Origin: Acinetobacter lwoffii
GTDB lineage: Bacteria; Pseudomonadota; Gammaproteobacteria; Pseudomonadales; Moraxellaceae
Direction of reading: 5' to 3'
NCBI RefSeq assembly: GCF_022967985.1
Contig: NZ_JALJVC010000022.1
Span: 1 to 58,195, forward strand
DNA length: 58,195 nt
The translations under genes and the position numbers were made by a program. Below the pieces are notes generated by a model. The model ran no database searches. It saw only the letters and a list, made by a program, of their open reading frames with translations, and had not been told where the DNA came from. Of this stretch, positions 8,427 to 17,707 are shown piece after piece; the first letter of the stretch is position 1; each line of letters begins with the position of its first letter.

Positions 8427-9902
8427 ATGACAGAAACTCGTGAGAATTGGTCCGCACGATCAGGATTCATTATTGCAGCGATTGGTTCCGCCGTTGGCTT
8501 GGGGAATATCTGGCGTTTCCCTTATGTTGCCTATGAAAATGGTGGCGGGGCATTCCTGATCCCTTATCTGATTGCGATTTTCGCAGCAGGTTTACCTTTA
8601 TTGTTTTTAGACTATGCGGTCGGGCACAAGTTCCGTAAAGCACCGCCTATGGCCTATAAAAAACTCATGAATGCCGAATCTCTGGGTTGGTGGCAGGTCA
8701 TGGTCACTCTGGTGATCGGGATTTACTATGCCAGCGTCTTGTCCTGGGCTGGCAGCTATATGTTCTATTCCTTTGGACAGCAGTGGGGCACAGATACCCA
8801 AGGCTTCTTCTTCAATACTTACCTGCAAAATGGTGAGGGTCTGACGCTCGGTTTTGTACCTGTGCTGTTCTTTGGTCTGGTGGTAGTTTGGGCAGCAGTC
8901 ATGCTGATTCTTTACGGTGGAGTACGCCGTGGGGTGGAACTGGCGAATAAAATCTTTATGCCATTGCTGGTGATTTTATTCACGATCCTAGTGATTCAGG
9001 CAGTCCGTTTACCGGGTGCAGTCGATGGCTTAAATGCTTTCTTCACGCCAAACTGGGAAGCGATGGCCAACTATAAAGTCTGGTTAGCGGCCTTTGGTCA
9101 TATCTTCTTCTCACTTTCAGTGGGCTTCGGGATCATGTTGACCTATGCCTCTTACTTGAAACGCAAAACTAACCTGACCGGTTCAGGCATTGTGGTGGCA
9201 TTGGCCAACTCGTCTTTTGAAATTCTGGCGGGTATTGGTGTCTTTGCCGCGCTTGGTTTTATGGCATTCAGCTCAGGTGCGAAAGTTGAAGATGTGGTAT
9301 CTGGCGGTATTGGTCTGGCCTTTATTGCGTTTCCGAAAATCATTTCCAGTTTAGGTGCAGGTGGTGACCTGTTCGGTTTCCTGTTCTTTGGTTCATTGAC
9401 GGTGGCGGGTATTACCTCCATGGTCAGTATCCTGCAAGTTCCGATTGCTGCGTTCCAGGACAAACTGGGCTGGTCAAAGAACAAGTCAGTGACCATTATT
9501 GCGGGTGGTTCAGCAGTGATTTCTACCCTGATGTTCTCGACACATAGTGCCATTACCTTTGTCGATATCATCGATTACTTTGCCAATAACATCGGTATTG
9601 TTGGTGGTGGTCTGTTATCGATTATTCTGTTGTCCTGGTTCCGTCGTCCATTAATGAAACAGCTGGAAGGCCATGTGAATGAGTTTGCCAGCGTGAAACT
9701 GGGTGCCAGTTGGAACTTCATGCTAACGGTGATCACGCCTTTCTCATTATTGCTGGCATTGGGCCTGACCCTGAAATCGATCATGGCAGAAGGTTATGGT
9801 GGCTATGCTGCCAGTACCCTATGGATGGTAGGTGGAGGAGTAATGGCATTCTTTATTCTGGGTGCCATTCTATTCAGCCTGATTAAAGATCGTCACAGCT
9901 AG
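8427..9902 (+). CDS. Sodium-dependent transporter, NSS/SNF family (MetP-like)
   Basis: Inner membrane Na+-coupled amino-acid importer of the neurotransmitter:sodium symporter family, 491 residues with about 11-12 TM helices. The TM1 signature is unmistakable: GSAVGLGNIWRFPYVAYENG at about residues 16-35, containing the unwound sodium and substrate site. A tiny membrane protein gene follows 10 bases after the stop, as in the Corynebacterium methionine/alanine importer MetPS, so methionine or another small neutral amino acid is the best guess. The start ATG at 8427 has only a weak Shine-Dalgarno nearby, but the N-terminus (MTETRENWSARSGFI) fits the family exactly. Confidence 0.9.
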   Translation: MTETRENWSARSGFIIAAIGSAVGLGNIWRFPYVAYENGGGAFLIPYLIAIFAAGLPLLFLDYAVGHKFRKAPPMAYKKLMNAESLGWWQVMVTLVIGIYYASVLSWAGSYMFYSFGQQWGTDTQGFFFNTYLQNGEGLTLGFVPVLFFGLVVVWAAVMLILYGGVRRGVELANKIFMPLLVILFTILVIQAVRLPGAVDGLNAFFTPNWEAMANYKVWLAAFGHIFFSLSVGFGIMLTYASYLKRKTNLTGSGIVVALANSSFEILAGIGVFAALGFMAFSSGAKVEDVVSGGIGLAFIAFPKIISSLGAGGDLFGFLFFGSLTVAGITSMVSILQVPIAAFQDKLGWSKNKSVTIIAGGSAVISTLMFSTHSAITFVDIIDYFANNIGIVGGGLLSIILLSWFRRPLMKQLEGHVNEFASVKLGASWNFMLTVITPFSLLLALGLTLKSIMAEGYGGYAASTLWMVGGGVMAFFILGAILFSLIKDRHS

Positions 9903-9912
9903 GAGAGCGACT

Positions 9913-10023
9913 ATGAATACATCTGCACTAATCATGATGATCATCTCTATCGTTTTATTATGGGGTGGTCTGGTACTGGCTGTGATTCATCTGGCAAAGA
10001 ATCCGGAAGAACCAGAAGACTAA
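9913..10023 (+). CDS. MetS-like small subunit of NSS transporter (36 aa)
   Basis: A short gene missed by usual length cut-offs. It encodes 36 residues starting MNTSALIMMIISIVLLWGGL and ending in a charged tail NPEEPED: one TM helix (about residues 5-26) and an acidic C-terminus. This is the pattern of the methionine/alanine import NSS small subunit MetS. AGGAG overlaps the stop codon of the transporter and sits 7 bases before this ATG, so the two genes are translationally coupled. In the known family the small subunit is required for transport activity. A strong hairpin terminator follows 35 bases downstream. Confidence 0.85.
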   Translation: MNTSALIMMIISIVLLWGGLVLAVIHLAKNPEEPED

Positions 10024-10058
10024 AAATCTTCACATAAACCTACTGTTACCATAAACGG

Positions 10059-10093
10059 AAGTCATTATCATCCTTGATGATAATGACTTTTTT
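10059..10093 (+). terminator. Terminator of the NSS-metS operon (overlaps apparent zupT ORF start)
   Basis: Perfect 14-bp inverted repeat AAGTCATTATCATC / GATGATAATGACTT with a CTT loop and T6. It is best read as the terminator of the preceding operon. Because it is palindromic and AT-rich it could also be a metal-regulator operator for the following zinc transporter gene. Confidence 0.75.
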
Positions 10094-10094
10094 A

Positions 10095-10922
10095 ATGGCT
10101 GAATGCTTTGACATGATTTCCGTTTCAGATGGACAAGTCTATACAGCCTTTGCCGTGACTTTATTTGCCGGGCTGGCCACCGTGGTGGGTGGGGGACTGG
10201 TATTATTCTTAAAAAAACCTAATTTCCGTTTGCTGGCCTTTGGTCTGGCCTTTGCTGCCGGGGCCATGATCTATGTCTCTTTAACCGAAATTCTGAACAA
10301 ATCGATCGCTTCCTTTAGCCTAGATTTTGATGAAAAAACCGGTTTTGCCTTTGGCACTTTTGCTTTTTTACTGGGCGTAGTTCTGGTGTTATTGCTGGAT
10401 CGCTTTGTGCCGAATCCACATGACACGATTGAAACCCATTCTGCCAAGGGCGTTAGTTCACCCCAATTACTGCGTACCGGCATGCTGACCCTGTTTGCGA
10501 TTAGCGCACATAACCTGCCGGAAGGACTCGCGACGTTTTTTGCCACGCTAGAAAGTCCTGCTTTGGGCGCGCCGTTGGCGGTGGCAATTGCGATTCATAA
10601 TGTACCAGAAGGCGTGGCAATTGCCTTGCCGGTATATATGGCCACCGGCCGTAAAGACTATGCCCTTTGGGCCAGTCTGGTTTCGGGCCTGGCCGAACCA
10701 TTAGGGGCAGCGCTCGGGTATTTTATTCTGGCACCTTATATGAGTGAAACCGTCTATGGTCTGATCTTTGGGGTGATTGGCGGGGTGATGGTTTATCTGG
10801 CGCTGGATGAATTATTGCCGACGGCAAAGCGCTATTCTGAAGGGCATGAAACAGTCTATGGATTGGTGAGCGGCATGGCGGCATTGGCCAGCAGTCTGGT
10901 GATTTTTAAGTTTATTCAATAA
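10095..10922 (+). CDS. zupT: Zinc transporter ZupT, ZIP family
   Basis: Inner-membrane ZIP-family importer of zinc and other divalent metals, eight TM helices. The two metal-binding helices are visible: SAHNLPEGLATFF and AIAIHNVPEGVAIALP, each with the H-N-x-P-E-G signature; TM6 region GLAEPLGA also fits ZupT. The frame is open from a TTG at 10074, but that codon lies inside the upstream terminator hairpin. The start is therefore placed at ATG 10095, giving 275 residues; ATG 10113 (MISVSDGQVY) is an equally good alternative. No clear Zur box is seen, unless the palindrome at 10059-10089 plays that part. Confidence 0.87.
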   Translation: MAECFDMISVSDGQVYTAFAVTLFAGLATVVGGGLVLFLKKPNFRLLAFGLAFAAGAMIYVSLTEILNKSIASFSLDFDEKTGFAFGTFAFLLGVVLVLLLDRFVPNPHDTIETHSAKGVSSPQLLRTGMLTLFAISAHNLPEGLATFFATLESPALGAPLAVAIAIHNVPEGVAIALPVYMATGRKDYALWASLVSGLAEPLGAALGYFILAPYMSETVYGLIFGVIGGVMVYLALDELLPTAKRYSEGHETVYGLVSGMAALASSLVIFKFIQ

Positions 10923-10950
10923 GCCATATATTCACTAAATCACGCGCCAT

Positions 10951-10975
10951 AAAAAAAGCAGCTTGCGCTGCCTTT
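10951..10975 (-). terminator. Terminator of fmt-rsmB operon
   Basis: On the minus strand, GGCAGCGCAAGCTGC hairpin followed by seven T, 17 bases past the rsmB stop codon. It also lies 30 bases past the convergent zupT stop. Confidence 0.75.
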
Positions 10976-10992
10976 CATTTTAAACACATGAC

Positions 10993-12300
10993 TTATGCAG
11001 TTTTTTCTATACGGCAATAGAAGAAACCGTCGCCTTGATCTGCTTTCGGCAACAACTGACGACCATGAATCTGTTCGATACCCCAATCGGCTTCGATTTT
11101 GATTTCTTTGGCATCGGCATGTTGAGCAAAGAACTCGACCATCTGCTGTTCGTTTTCGGCTTTTAGAATTGAACAGGTGATGTACAGCAACGTACCGCCA
11201 ACTTTCAGTTGCTGCCACATATTTTCCAGAATCTGCTTTTGCAGATGTACCGTTTGCGGAATATCTGTAGAGTGACGTAGCAAGCGAATATCCGGATGAC
11301 GACGGATCACACCAATTGCGGAACATGGTGCATCTAGCACGATACAATCCACCGACTCAGGTGCTGTCCAAGTGATCGCATCAGCCGCGATAATTTCAAC
11401 GTCGGCATATTCAGTTAATAGTAAACGTTCCAGATTTTCTGCCACACGGACTAAACGTCTGGCATCCTGATCAATGGCATACAGTTTTTTCGGGCTATAT
11501 TTTTCCAATATATGCGCAGTCTTACCACCCGGAGCGGCGCAGGCATCAACCACGACTTTGCCTTCAAGGTCAGGAAGCAAGGTCGCACACAGCTGAGCAT
11601 GTTCATCCTGAACCGAGAAACCGCCGGCTTCATAGCCCGGCAGGTTTGGAATATGGACATTCTGTTCCAGCACGATGCCAACTTCAGAAAGAGTACAGGC
11701 ACGTGCTTCATAACCTTCTTCTTCCAGAATTTCCAGATATTCATCACGGCTGACCTGATTGACATTGACACGCAAGGTGAGTGGTGCAATCTGTTTCAAG
11801 TCATGTGACAGTTCGGCAAGCTGTTCCGGCCAGTCTTTCTTTAAACGCTTGTAAAGCCAGCTTGGCAGGCCATGCGCCTGATTTAAAGCCAGATCAAATT
11901 CTTCTGTTTCACGTGAAACACGACGCAGAACGGCATTCACCAGACCGCTTAAAGGTTCAAAGCCCAGCTGTTTGGCAGCAGTGACGGTTTCTGAAATTGC
12001 AGCATGCGCCGGAATACGGGTACATAGAATCTGGTACAAACCCAAATATAAGCAGCTTTCTAGCGCCTGGTTATCGAGAGGTTTGGTTAAGAGCGGCAGG
12101 GTGATGGCTTTCAGGCCGTGCCACTGACGTAAACAGCCCAAAGTTAACTCGTGATATAGACCACGGTCACGTTCAGACACGATGTTGATATGTTGATTGA
12201 GTACAGAAGCAAGTGATTGGCCGTTTTGTACAGCCAATAGGGTTTTTACAACTTGCGCGCGCAAATTCAAGTTTTTAGCTGATGATTGAATTTGGCTCAT
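10993..12300 (-). CDS. rsmB: 16S rRNA (cytosine(967)-C(5))-methyltransferase RsmB
   Basis: Methylates C967 of 16S rRNA with S-adenosylmethionine. The 435-residue protein has an N-terminal NusB-like RNA-binding domain (about 1-135) and a C-terminal Rossmann methyltransferase. The SAM motif DACAAPGGKTAHILE is near residue 250. The two catalytic cysteines are in DAPCSAIGVIRRHPDIR and LLYITCSI. Its ATG overlaps the fmt stop by four bases, so fmt and rsmB form the widespread translationally coupled operon. Confidence 0.97.
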   Translation of the reverse strand: MSQIQSSAKNLNLRAQVVKTLLAVQNGQSLASVLNQHINIVSERDRGLYHELTLGCLRQWHGLKAITLPLLTKPLDNQALESCLYLGLYQILCTRIPAHAAISETVTAAKQLGFEPLSGLVNAVLRRVSRETEEFDLALNQAHGLPSWLYKRLKKDWPEQLAELSHDLKQIAPLTLRVNVNQVSRDEYLEILEEEGYEARACTLSEVGIVLEQNVHIPNLPGYEAGGFSVQDEHAQLCATLLPDLEGKVVVDACAAPGGKTAHILEKYSPKKLYAIDQDARRLVRVAENLERLLLTEYADVEIIAADAITWTAPESVDCIVLDAPCSAIGVIRRHPDIRLLRHSTDIPQTVHLQKQILENMWQQLKVGGTLLYITCSILKAENEQQMVEFFAQHADAKEIKIEADWGIEQIHGRQLLPKADQGDGFFYCRIEKTA

Positions 12301-13259
12301 GCGAATTTATGTCCTACCGATAGTTTTTGAGTTTGATTAATTTGAACAGCATTCAGGGCTTTGCCGCCTGGCCATTGCAGATTGGTGATGCAAATGGCAT
12401 GTTGATCCCCACACATCACATGCACGCCGTCTTTATCCAGGGCAATCACTTCACCAGGGAGGGCATTGCTTGTCTTTTGCGTGGAAAGTGATGAATTCCA
12501 GATGCGTAAATTGCTGCTGTCATCCAGTGGAGTAAATGCCACCGGCCAAGGATTAAAAGCGCGAATATTACGGTCAATGTCTGCCGCAGGCTGGGTCCAG
12601 TCAATTTGAGCTTCGGCTTTTGTCAGTTTATGCGCGTAAACCGTCAGGCTTTCATCCTGAACTTGACGAGTCTCAAGATAGTGCTGTAAGGTCTGTTCCG
12701 ATTCAAGCACGGCCACAATCGCCTCAGCACCTTGCAGCGCCAGTTTGTCATGCAGGCTGGCAGAAGTATCCTCGGCAGTAATCGGACATCGTGTTTTATA
12801 CATCATATCCCCGGTATCCAGACCGGCCGCCATTTTCATAATGGTTACACCGGTCTCGGTATCACCGGTAGCAATGGCACGTTGAATCGGGGCTGCACCG
12901 CGCCAGCGTGGCAACAGCGAACCATGAATATTCAGGCAACCATATTTTGGCGTATCCAGAACCACTTGTGGCAGGATCAGACCATAAGCCGCCACTACCA
13001 TCACATCTGCATTTAAGGCTTTAAGTTCCGCTTGCGCTGCAAGGCCTTCTTCAGTCAATGACTTGAAATGTAAAGGCTGATAAACCGGAATATTGTGTTC
13101 AAGCGCTAACTGCTTCACCGCAGATGCCGTGAGCTTTTGTCCACGTCCGGCCTTGCGGTCAGGTTGAGTATAGACCGCCACAATTTCATGTTCGGTTCTA
13201 AGCAACGCAGCCAATGCAGTCGCTGCAAATTCTGGTGTGCCTGCAAATATGATCTTCAC
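12297..13259 (-). CDS. fmt: Methionyl-tRNA formyltransferase
   Basis: Formylates initiator Met-tRNA using 10-formyltetrahydrofolate. The 320-residue protein has the N-terminal formyltransferase domain with catalytic Asn-His in LNIHGSLLPRWRGAAPIQRA (about 107-126) and the Asp in AAGLDTGDM (about 145). The OB-fold C-terminal domain binds the tRNA. First gene of the fmt-rsmB operon. No def gene is present next to it, unlike many bacteria. Confidence 0.97.
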   Translation of the reverse strand: MKIIFAGTPEFAATALAALLRTEHEIVAVYTQPDRKAGRGQKLTASAVKQLALEHNIPVYQPLHFKSLTEEGLAAQAELKALNADVMVVAAYGLILPQVVLDTPKYGCLNIHGSLLPRWRGAAPIQRAIATGDTETGVTIMKMAAGLDTGDMMYKTRCPITAEDTSASLHDKLALQGAEAIVAVLESEQTLQHYLETRQVQDESLTVYAHKLTKAEAQIDWTQPAADIDRNIRAFNPWPVAFTPLDDSSNLRIWNSSLSTQKTSNALPGEVIALDKDGVHVMCGDQHAICITNLQWPGGKALNAVQINQTQKLSVGHKFA

Positions 13260-13667
13260 ACATGAAATTCCAAATAAACTTAAAAGCTATTATAAGCCAA
13301 AAGCCAAATTTCAGCCTAATCGTTGCAAAAACTTATCCGAGAAGCTTGGTGAGTGCTTGAATTTCAGTGGAATTTTTATATAAAAAAAACTCATGCAAAT
13401 TGTAAAAATTATTCATGAAAGTTTTGTATTGTCCTGATGATGATGGCGGTATAGTAGATTTCATTAAGAAATTTTTATCGTCAGATCATCCAAACCTCTC
13501 GATAGACATTTTTGCCTGCATCTACACTCAAAAGGCCATCTTGTAAATCAAGGGCTTGTAGTATGATAGGTTTAAAATTCAACTGATTTAAGCTCCTTGT
13601 CAGTATGATTTAGCCAGAGTGGATCTGCCCGATTCATTGCAAGCTCAAACTTTGTTGGAAATATAAA
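13260..13667 (+). promoter_or_regulatory. Intergenic region with probable ilvD promoter
   Basis: About 400 bases between divergent fmt and ilvD. A candidate promoter is TTGTAA (13541-13546) with TATGAT (13562-13567), a spacer of 15, shorter than ideal. This leaves a leader of about 95 bases before the ilvD ATG. No leucine/valine/isoleucine-rich leader peptide was found, so attenuation by that route is not indicated. The rest is AT-rich without recognisable sites. Confidence 0.35.
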
Positions 13668-15497
13668 ATGCCTGACTATCGTTCAAAAACATCGACACAC
13701 GGAAGAAATATGGCTGGCGCACGCGGTTTATGGCGTGCCACCGGCATGAAAGATGAAGATTTCGGTAAGCCGATTATTGCGGTGGTGAACTCGTTCACCC
13801 AGTTTGTACCGGGTCATGTGCATCTTAAAGATCTGGGTCAGCTGGTGGCACGTCAAATTGAAGCGTCAGGCGGCGTGGCCAAAGAATTCAATACCATTGC
13901 GGTCGATGATGGCATCGCGATGGGTCATGACGGCATGCTGTATTCATTGCCTTCACGGGATCTGATTGCAGACTCGGTCGAGTACATGGTCAATGCGCAT
14001 TGTGCCGATGCAATGGTGTGTATCTCGAACTGTGACAAGATCACCCCGGGGATGCTCATGGCCGCGATGCGTCTGAACATTCCGGTGGTATTTGTCTCTG
14101 GCGGTCCAATGGAAGCGGGCAAGGTCAAAATCCGTGGCAATGAAAAAGCCATTGACCTAGTCGATGCCATGATTGTTGCAGCAGATGACAGCTTCACTGA
14201 TGAAGAGGTCGCAGAATACGAACGTTCTGCTTGTCCAACTTGTGGTTCATGTTCAGGCATGTTTACCGCAAACTCGATGAACTGTTTGACTGAAGCACTT
14301 GGTTTATCGCTTCCGGGCAATGGTTCAACACTGGCAACCCATGCCAACCGTAAAAAATTATTTGAAAAAGCTGGTCAACTGATTGTTGAATTGGCGAAAC
14401 GTCATTATGAACAGGAAGATTACAGCATCTTGCCACGTTCAATCGCAACCAAAGCGGCATTTGAAAATGCAATGACTTTAGACATTTCCATGGGTGGTTC
14501 AACCAATACGGTTCTGCATCTGTTGGCAGCAGCACACGAAGCTGAAGTCGACTTCACGATGACCGACATCGATCGTTTGTCACGTAATGTGCCGGTTCTT
14601 TGTAAGGTTGCGCCGGCGAAGCAAGACGTCCATATGGAAGATGTACACCGTGCCGGCGGCATCATGTCAATCTTGGGTGAACTGGATCGTGCAGGCTTAC
14701 TCGATACATCTGTTCCAACTGTTCATGAAAAAACACTGAAAGATGCCTTGGATAAATGGGACATCATTCGTACTGAAGATGAAGAAGTGTATCAATTCTT
14801 CAAATCAGCGCCGGGTGGTGTACCGACTCAGACGGCATTTTCACAAGACCGTTACTATGCACGTTTAGATGGCGACCGTGACAATGGCGTGATCCGTAAT
14901 GCAGCCAATGCATTCTCGCAAGATGGTGGCCTGGCAGTACTTTATGGCAACATCGCACTAGAAGGCTGTATCGTAAAAACAGCAGGTGTGGATGATTCAA
15001 TCCTGAAATTCAACGGGACTGCACGTGTGTTTGAAAGTCAGGATGCTGCAGTTGAAGCCATTCTTGGCGGCAAAATCACTGCGGGTGATGTTGTGGTGAT
15101 TCGCTACGAAGGTCCACGTGGTGGTCCGGGTATGCAGGAAATGTTGTATCCAACCAGTTACTTAAAATCAAAAGGTTTGGGTAAAGACTGTGCTCTGTTA
15201 ACAGATGGCCGTTTCTCGGGTGGTTCTTCTGGTCTTTCAATTGGTCACGTGTCGCCTGAAGCTGCAGAAGGCGGTGCGATTGGTCTGGTTGAAGATGGCG
15301 ACCGTATCGAAATTGATATTCCAAACCGTACCATTCACCTGGCGGTGGATGATGTAACTATGGCAGCACGTCGTGAAGCACAAGAAGCCAAAGGCTGGCA
15401 GCCTGCTGAACAGCGTCCGCGTAAAGTGTCTAAAGCACTGAAAGCGTATGCGATGCATACCACCAGTGCCTCGAAAGGTGCGGTACGTGATATCTAA
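13668..15497 (+). CDS. ilvD: Dihydroxy-acid dehydratase (E. coli-type, probable [4Fe-4S])
   Basis: Converts 2,3-dihydroxy-isovalerate and 2,3-dihydroxy-3-methylvalerate to the keto acids of valine and isoleucine synthesis. The 609-residue protein matches the long enterobacterial IlvD class. Cluster-region cysteines are Cys122 in SNCDKITPG and Cys192/195 in CPTCGSCSG. The position that carries a third cysteine in [2Fe-2S] enzymes reads FVPGHVHL (about 47-53) and has none, in line with an oxygen-sensitive [4Fe-4S] enzyme. The C-terminal [19 protein letters not shown] holds the active-site serine. Followed by a good terminator, hence probably its own transcript. Confidence 0.96.
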   Translation: MPDYRSKTSTHGRNMAGARGLWRATGMKDEDFGKPIIAVVNSFTQFVPGHVHLKDLGQLVARQIEASGGVAKEFNTIAVDDGIAMGHDGMLYSLPSRDLIADSVEYMVNAHCADAMVCISNCDKITPGMLMAAMRLNIPVVFVSGGPMEAGKVKIRGNEKAIDLVDAMIVAADDSFTDEEVAEYERSACPTCGSCSGMFTANSMNCLTEALGLSLPGNGSTLATHANRKKLFEKAGQLIVELAKRHYEQEDYSILPRSIATKAAFENAMTLDISMGGSTNTVLHLLAAAHEAEVDFTMTDIDRLSRNVPVLCKVAPAKQDVHMEDVHRAGGIMSILGELDRAGLLDTSVPTVHEKTLKDALDKWDIIRTEDEEVYQFFKSAPGGVPTQTAFSQDRYYARLDGDRDNGVIRNAANAFSQDGGLAVLYGNIALEGCIVKTAGVDDSILKFNGTARVFESQDAAVEAILGGKITAGDVVVIRYEGPRGGPGMQEMLYPTSYLKSKGLGKDCALLTDGRFSGGSSGLSIGHVSPEAAEGGAIGLVEDGDRIEIDIPNRTIHLAVDDVTMAARREAQEAKGWQPAEQRPRKVSKALKAYAMHTTSASKGAVRDI

Positions 15498-15516
15498 TTT
15501 GTAATTTTACAGATTT

Positions 15517-15546
15517 AAAAAGCACTCCAGACGGGGGTGCTTTTTT
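15517..15546 (+). terminator. Terminator after ilvD
   Basis: AAAAAGCACTCC / GGGGTGCTTTTTT hairpin with one G-T pair and T6, 20 bases after the stop codon. Confidence 0.85.
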
Positions 15547-15613
15547 ATTAATTGTTGAAAATAGCACGGTCGCATTTTACTTTGTGATTTTGCAATAATA
15601 TTGCGTAGACAAT

Positions 15614-15706
15614 GTTTTACTTTTGACAGCGCAAAAGTAACAAAACGCCTTTGTTTTCCTGATGCAGCATCCTTGCTGCACAGGAAAACAGCGACATCCA
15701 TGTCGC
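15614..15706. repeat. Cluster of three hairpins between the two DHAD genes
   Basis: The 373-base gap between the two dehydratase genes holds three consecutive inverted repeats. The first is TTACTTTTG / CAAAAGTAA (15617-15640). The second is a long near-perfect stem formed by TGTTTTCCTG and CAGGAAAACA enclosing TGCAGCA-TCCT-TGCTGCA (15652-15690). The third is GCGACAT-CC-ATGTCGC (15691-15706). The composite looks like a dispersed palindromic (REP/MITE-like) element or a structured RNA rather than a terminator, as no T run follows. A related small hairpin with a TCC loop lies near 5436. Confidence 0.5.
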
Positions 15707-15870
15707 TTCATCATGTGATCTGATTTGGGTAGAAAAATAATAAATGGATTAATGGGATTCGCAGAGTACAGAGTGTTGCTTTCATGTGTAGTCTGCTTTC
15801 TATACAATGACCTTAAAATAAATTGTCCAAGACCCATGCTTAAAATTGGTCATCGCCCAGGAAGAGAATA

Positions 15871-17556
15871 ATGAGTAAAGATAATATCCGCGAGCATTCA
15901 GCCCCCGTTTATGAAGGCATTGAAAATGCACCGGCGCGTTCCATGATGCGTGCTACCGGTTTTAAAGATGCTGATTTTGAACGGCCATTTATTGGCATCG
16001 CTTCGACTTGGGCCAATGTCACACCATGTAATATGCATATTGATGGTCTGGCCAGAACAGTCGAACAGGGCGTCAGTGCTGCCGGCGGCAAGGGCATTAT
16101 CTTTAATACCATTACCATTTCTGATGGTATTTCCAATGGTACAGAAGGTATGAAATATTCACTGCTGTCACGGGAAGTGATCGCAGACTCCATTGAAACA
16201 GTGGTGGGCTGCCAGGCTTATGATGGGGTGATTGCAATTGGCGGCTGCGACAAGAATATGCCGGGCTGCATTATGGGGTTGGCACGCTTAAACCGTCCGG
16301 GGTTGTTTATTTATGGCGGCACTATTAAACCGGGCGAAGGCCATACCGACATGATTTCGGTATTTGAAGCAGTCGGTCAATATGCCAAAGGTGAAATCAA
16401 CGCGATTCAGGTCAAGCATATTGAAGAAGTGTCTTTGCCGGGTCCGGGTTCTTGTGGCGGCATGTATACGGCCAACTCGATGGCCTCTGCAATTGAAGCT
16501 TTAGGTATGAGCTTGCCGGGCTCCTCGGCGCAGGAAGCGATTTCGGATGATAAACAAATCGACTGTGCCCGTGCCGGTGAAGCAGTCATGAATCTGTTGC
16601 GACTGGATATCAAGCCACGTGACATCATGACCAAGGCTGCTTTCGAAAATTCGATCAAGGTCTTGATTGCGCTGGGTGGTTCGACCAACGGGGTACTACA
16701 TCTTTTGGCCATGGCGCATACCGCAGGGGTTGAATTGAGTCTGGATGACTTTGTCCGAATTGGCAAAGATATTCCGGTGGTGGCCGATGTGCGTCCATCC
16801 GGGAAATATTTAATGTCAGAACTGATTGCGATTGGTGGGATTCAACCACTGATGAAGCGCATGCTGGATGCCGGCATGCTGGATGGTTCATGCCTGACTG
16901 TCACTGGAAAAACCCTGGCAGAAAACCTGGCCGATGTAAAAGATTATCCGGAAGGTCAGCAGATCATTTTACCTTTTGACAAGCCGGTAAAAAAAGACTC
17001 ACATCTGGTGATTCTCAAAGGCAACCTGTCACCAAAAGGCGCCGTGGCCAAGATTACCGGTAAGGAAGGTCTGTACTTCAAAGGACCGGCCCGGGTATTT
17101 GAAGGCGAGCAGGGTGCCATGCGGGGGATTCTGGATGGTGAAGTCCAGCCGGGTGAAGTGGTGGTGATTCGCGGCGTCGGCCCTAAAGGTGGTCCGGGCA
17201 TGCCGGAAATGCTGAAACCGACTTCTGCGATTATTGGTAAAGGTCTGGGCGCTTCGGTAGCTTTAATTACTGACGGACGTTTCTCTGGCGGCAGTCATGG
17301 TTTCGTGATTGGGCATGTGACGCCAGAAGCTTATGAGGGCGGCCCGATTGGTCTGGTGAAAAATGGTGACCAGATTTCGATTAATGCCGAAACTCGGGAA
17401 ATGACCTGGCATGTCGCGGAAGAAGAAATTGCTGCACGTCAAGCGGCCTGGACCAAACCTCAGCCAAACTATACCCACGGTGCGCTGGCTAAATTCGCCA
17501 AACTGACTTCAGGTGCAGAAACTGGGGCGGTCACTGACCTGAATCTTGACCTCTAA
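15871..17556 (+). CDS. Dihydroxy-acid dehydratase, second type (probable [2Fe-2S])
   Basis: IlvD/Edd family enzyme of 561 residues, the shorter class found in actinobacteria, cyanobacteria and plants. Three cysteines at the positions that bind the [2Fe-2S] cluster in that class are present: Cys53 in VTPCNMH, Cys126 in GGCDKNMPG and Cys195 in GPGSCGGM. The active-site region [19 protein letters not shown] is intact. It may supply branched-chain keto acids under oxidative stress, when the E. coli-type enzyme just upstream is inactivated, or it may act on sugar acids. AGGAAGAG precedes the ATG. It is not a copy of its neighbour: sequence, length and cysteine pattern differ. Confidence 0.9.
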   Translation: MSKDNIREHSAPVYEGIENAPARSMMRATGFKDADFERPFIGIASTWANVTPCNMHIDGLARTVEQGVSAAGGKGIIFNTITISDGISNGTEGMKYSLLSREVIADSIETVVGCQAYDGVIAIGGCDKNMPGCIMGLARLNRPGLFIYGGTIKPGEGHTDMISVFEAVGQYAKGEINAIQVKHIEEVSLPGPGSCGGMYTANSMASAIEALGMSLPGSSAQEAISDDKQIDCARAGEAVMNLLRLDIKPRDIMTKAAFENSIKVLIALGGSTNGVLHLLAMAHTAGVELSLDDFVRIGKDIPVVADVRPSGKYLMSELIAIGGIQPLMKRMLDAGMLDGSCLTVTGKTLAENLADVKDYPEGQQIILPFDKPVKKDSHLVILKGNLSPKGAVAKITGKEGLYFKGPARVFEGEQGAMRGILDGEVQPGEVVVIRGVGPKGGPGMPEMLKPTSAIIGKGLGASVALITDGRFSGGSHGFVIGHVTPEAYEGGPIGLVKNGDQISINAETREMTWHVAEEEIAARQAAWTKPQPNYTHGALAKFAKLTSGAETGAVTDLNLDL

Positions 17557-17707
17557 TCCATTGTTAAACATTGAACATTTGCTTATGACTTGATATAAGT
17601 TTTTACAGCATGCAGGGCTTTGGCTTCTGCGATCTTAAAAATAGATTATTCTGCGCAGCTTCTCATATGTTGAGCTGCGCACCGTCATTGTTGTCGAGGC
17701 CGATCTC

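Noticed and set aside
10059..10089. Fur box
   Set aside because: It contains GATAAT-like hexamers, but in the reverse order and spacing to the canonical Fur array; the T6 tail favours a terminator.
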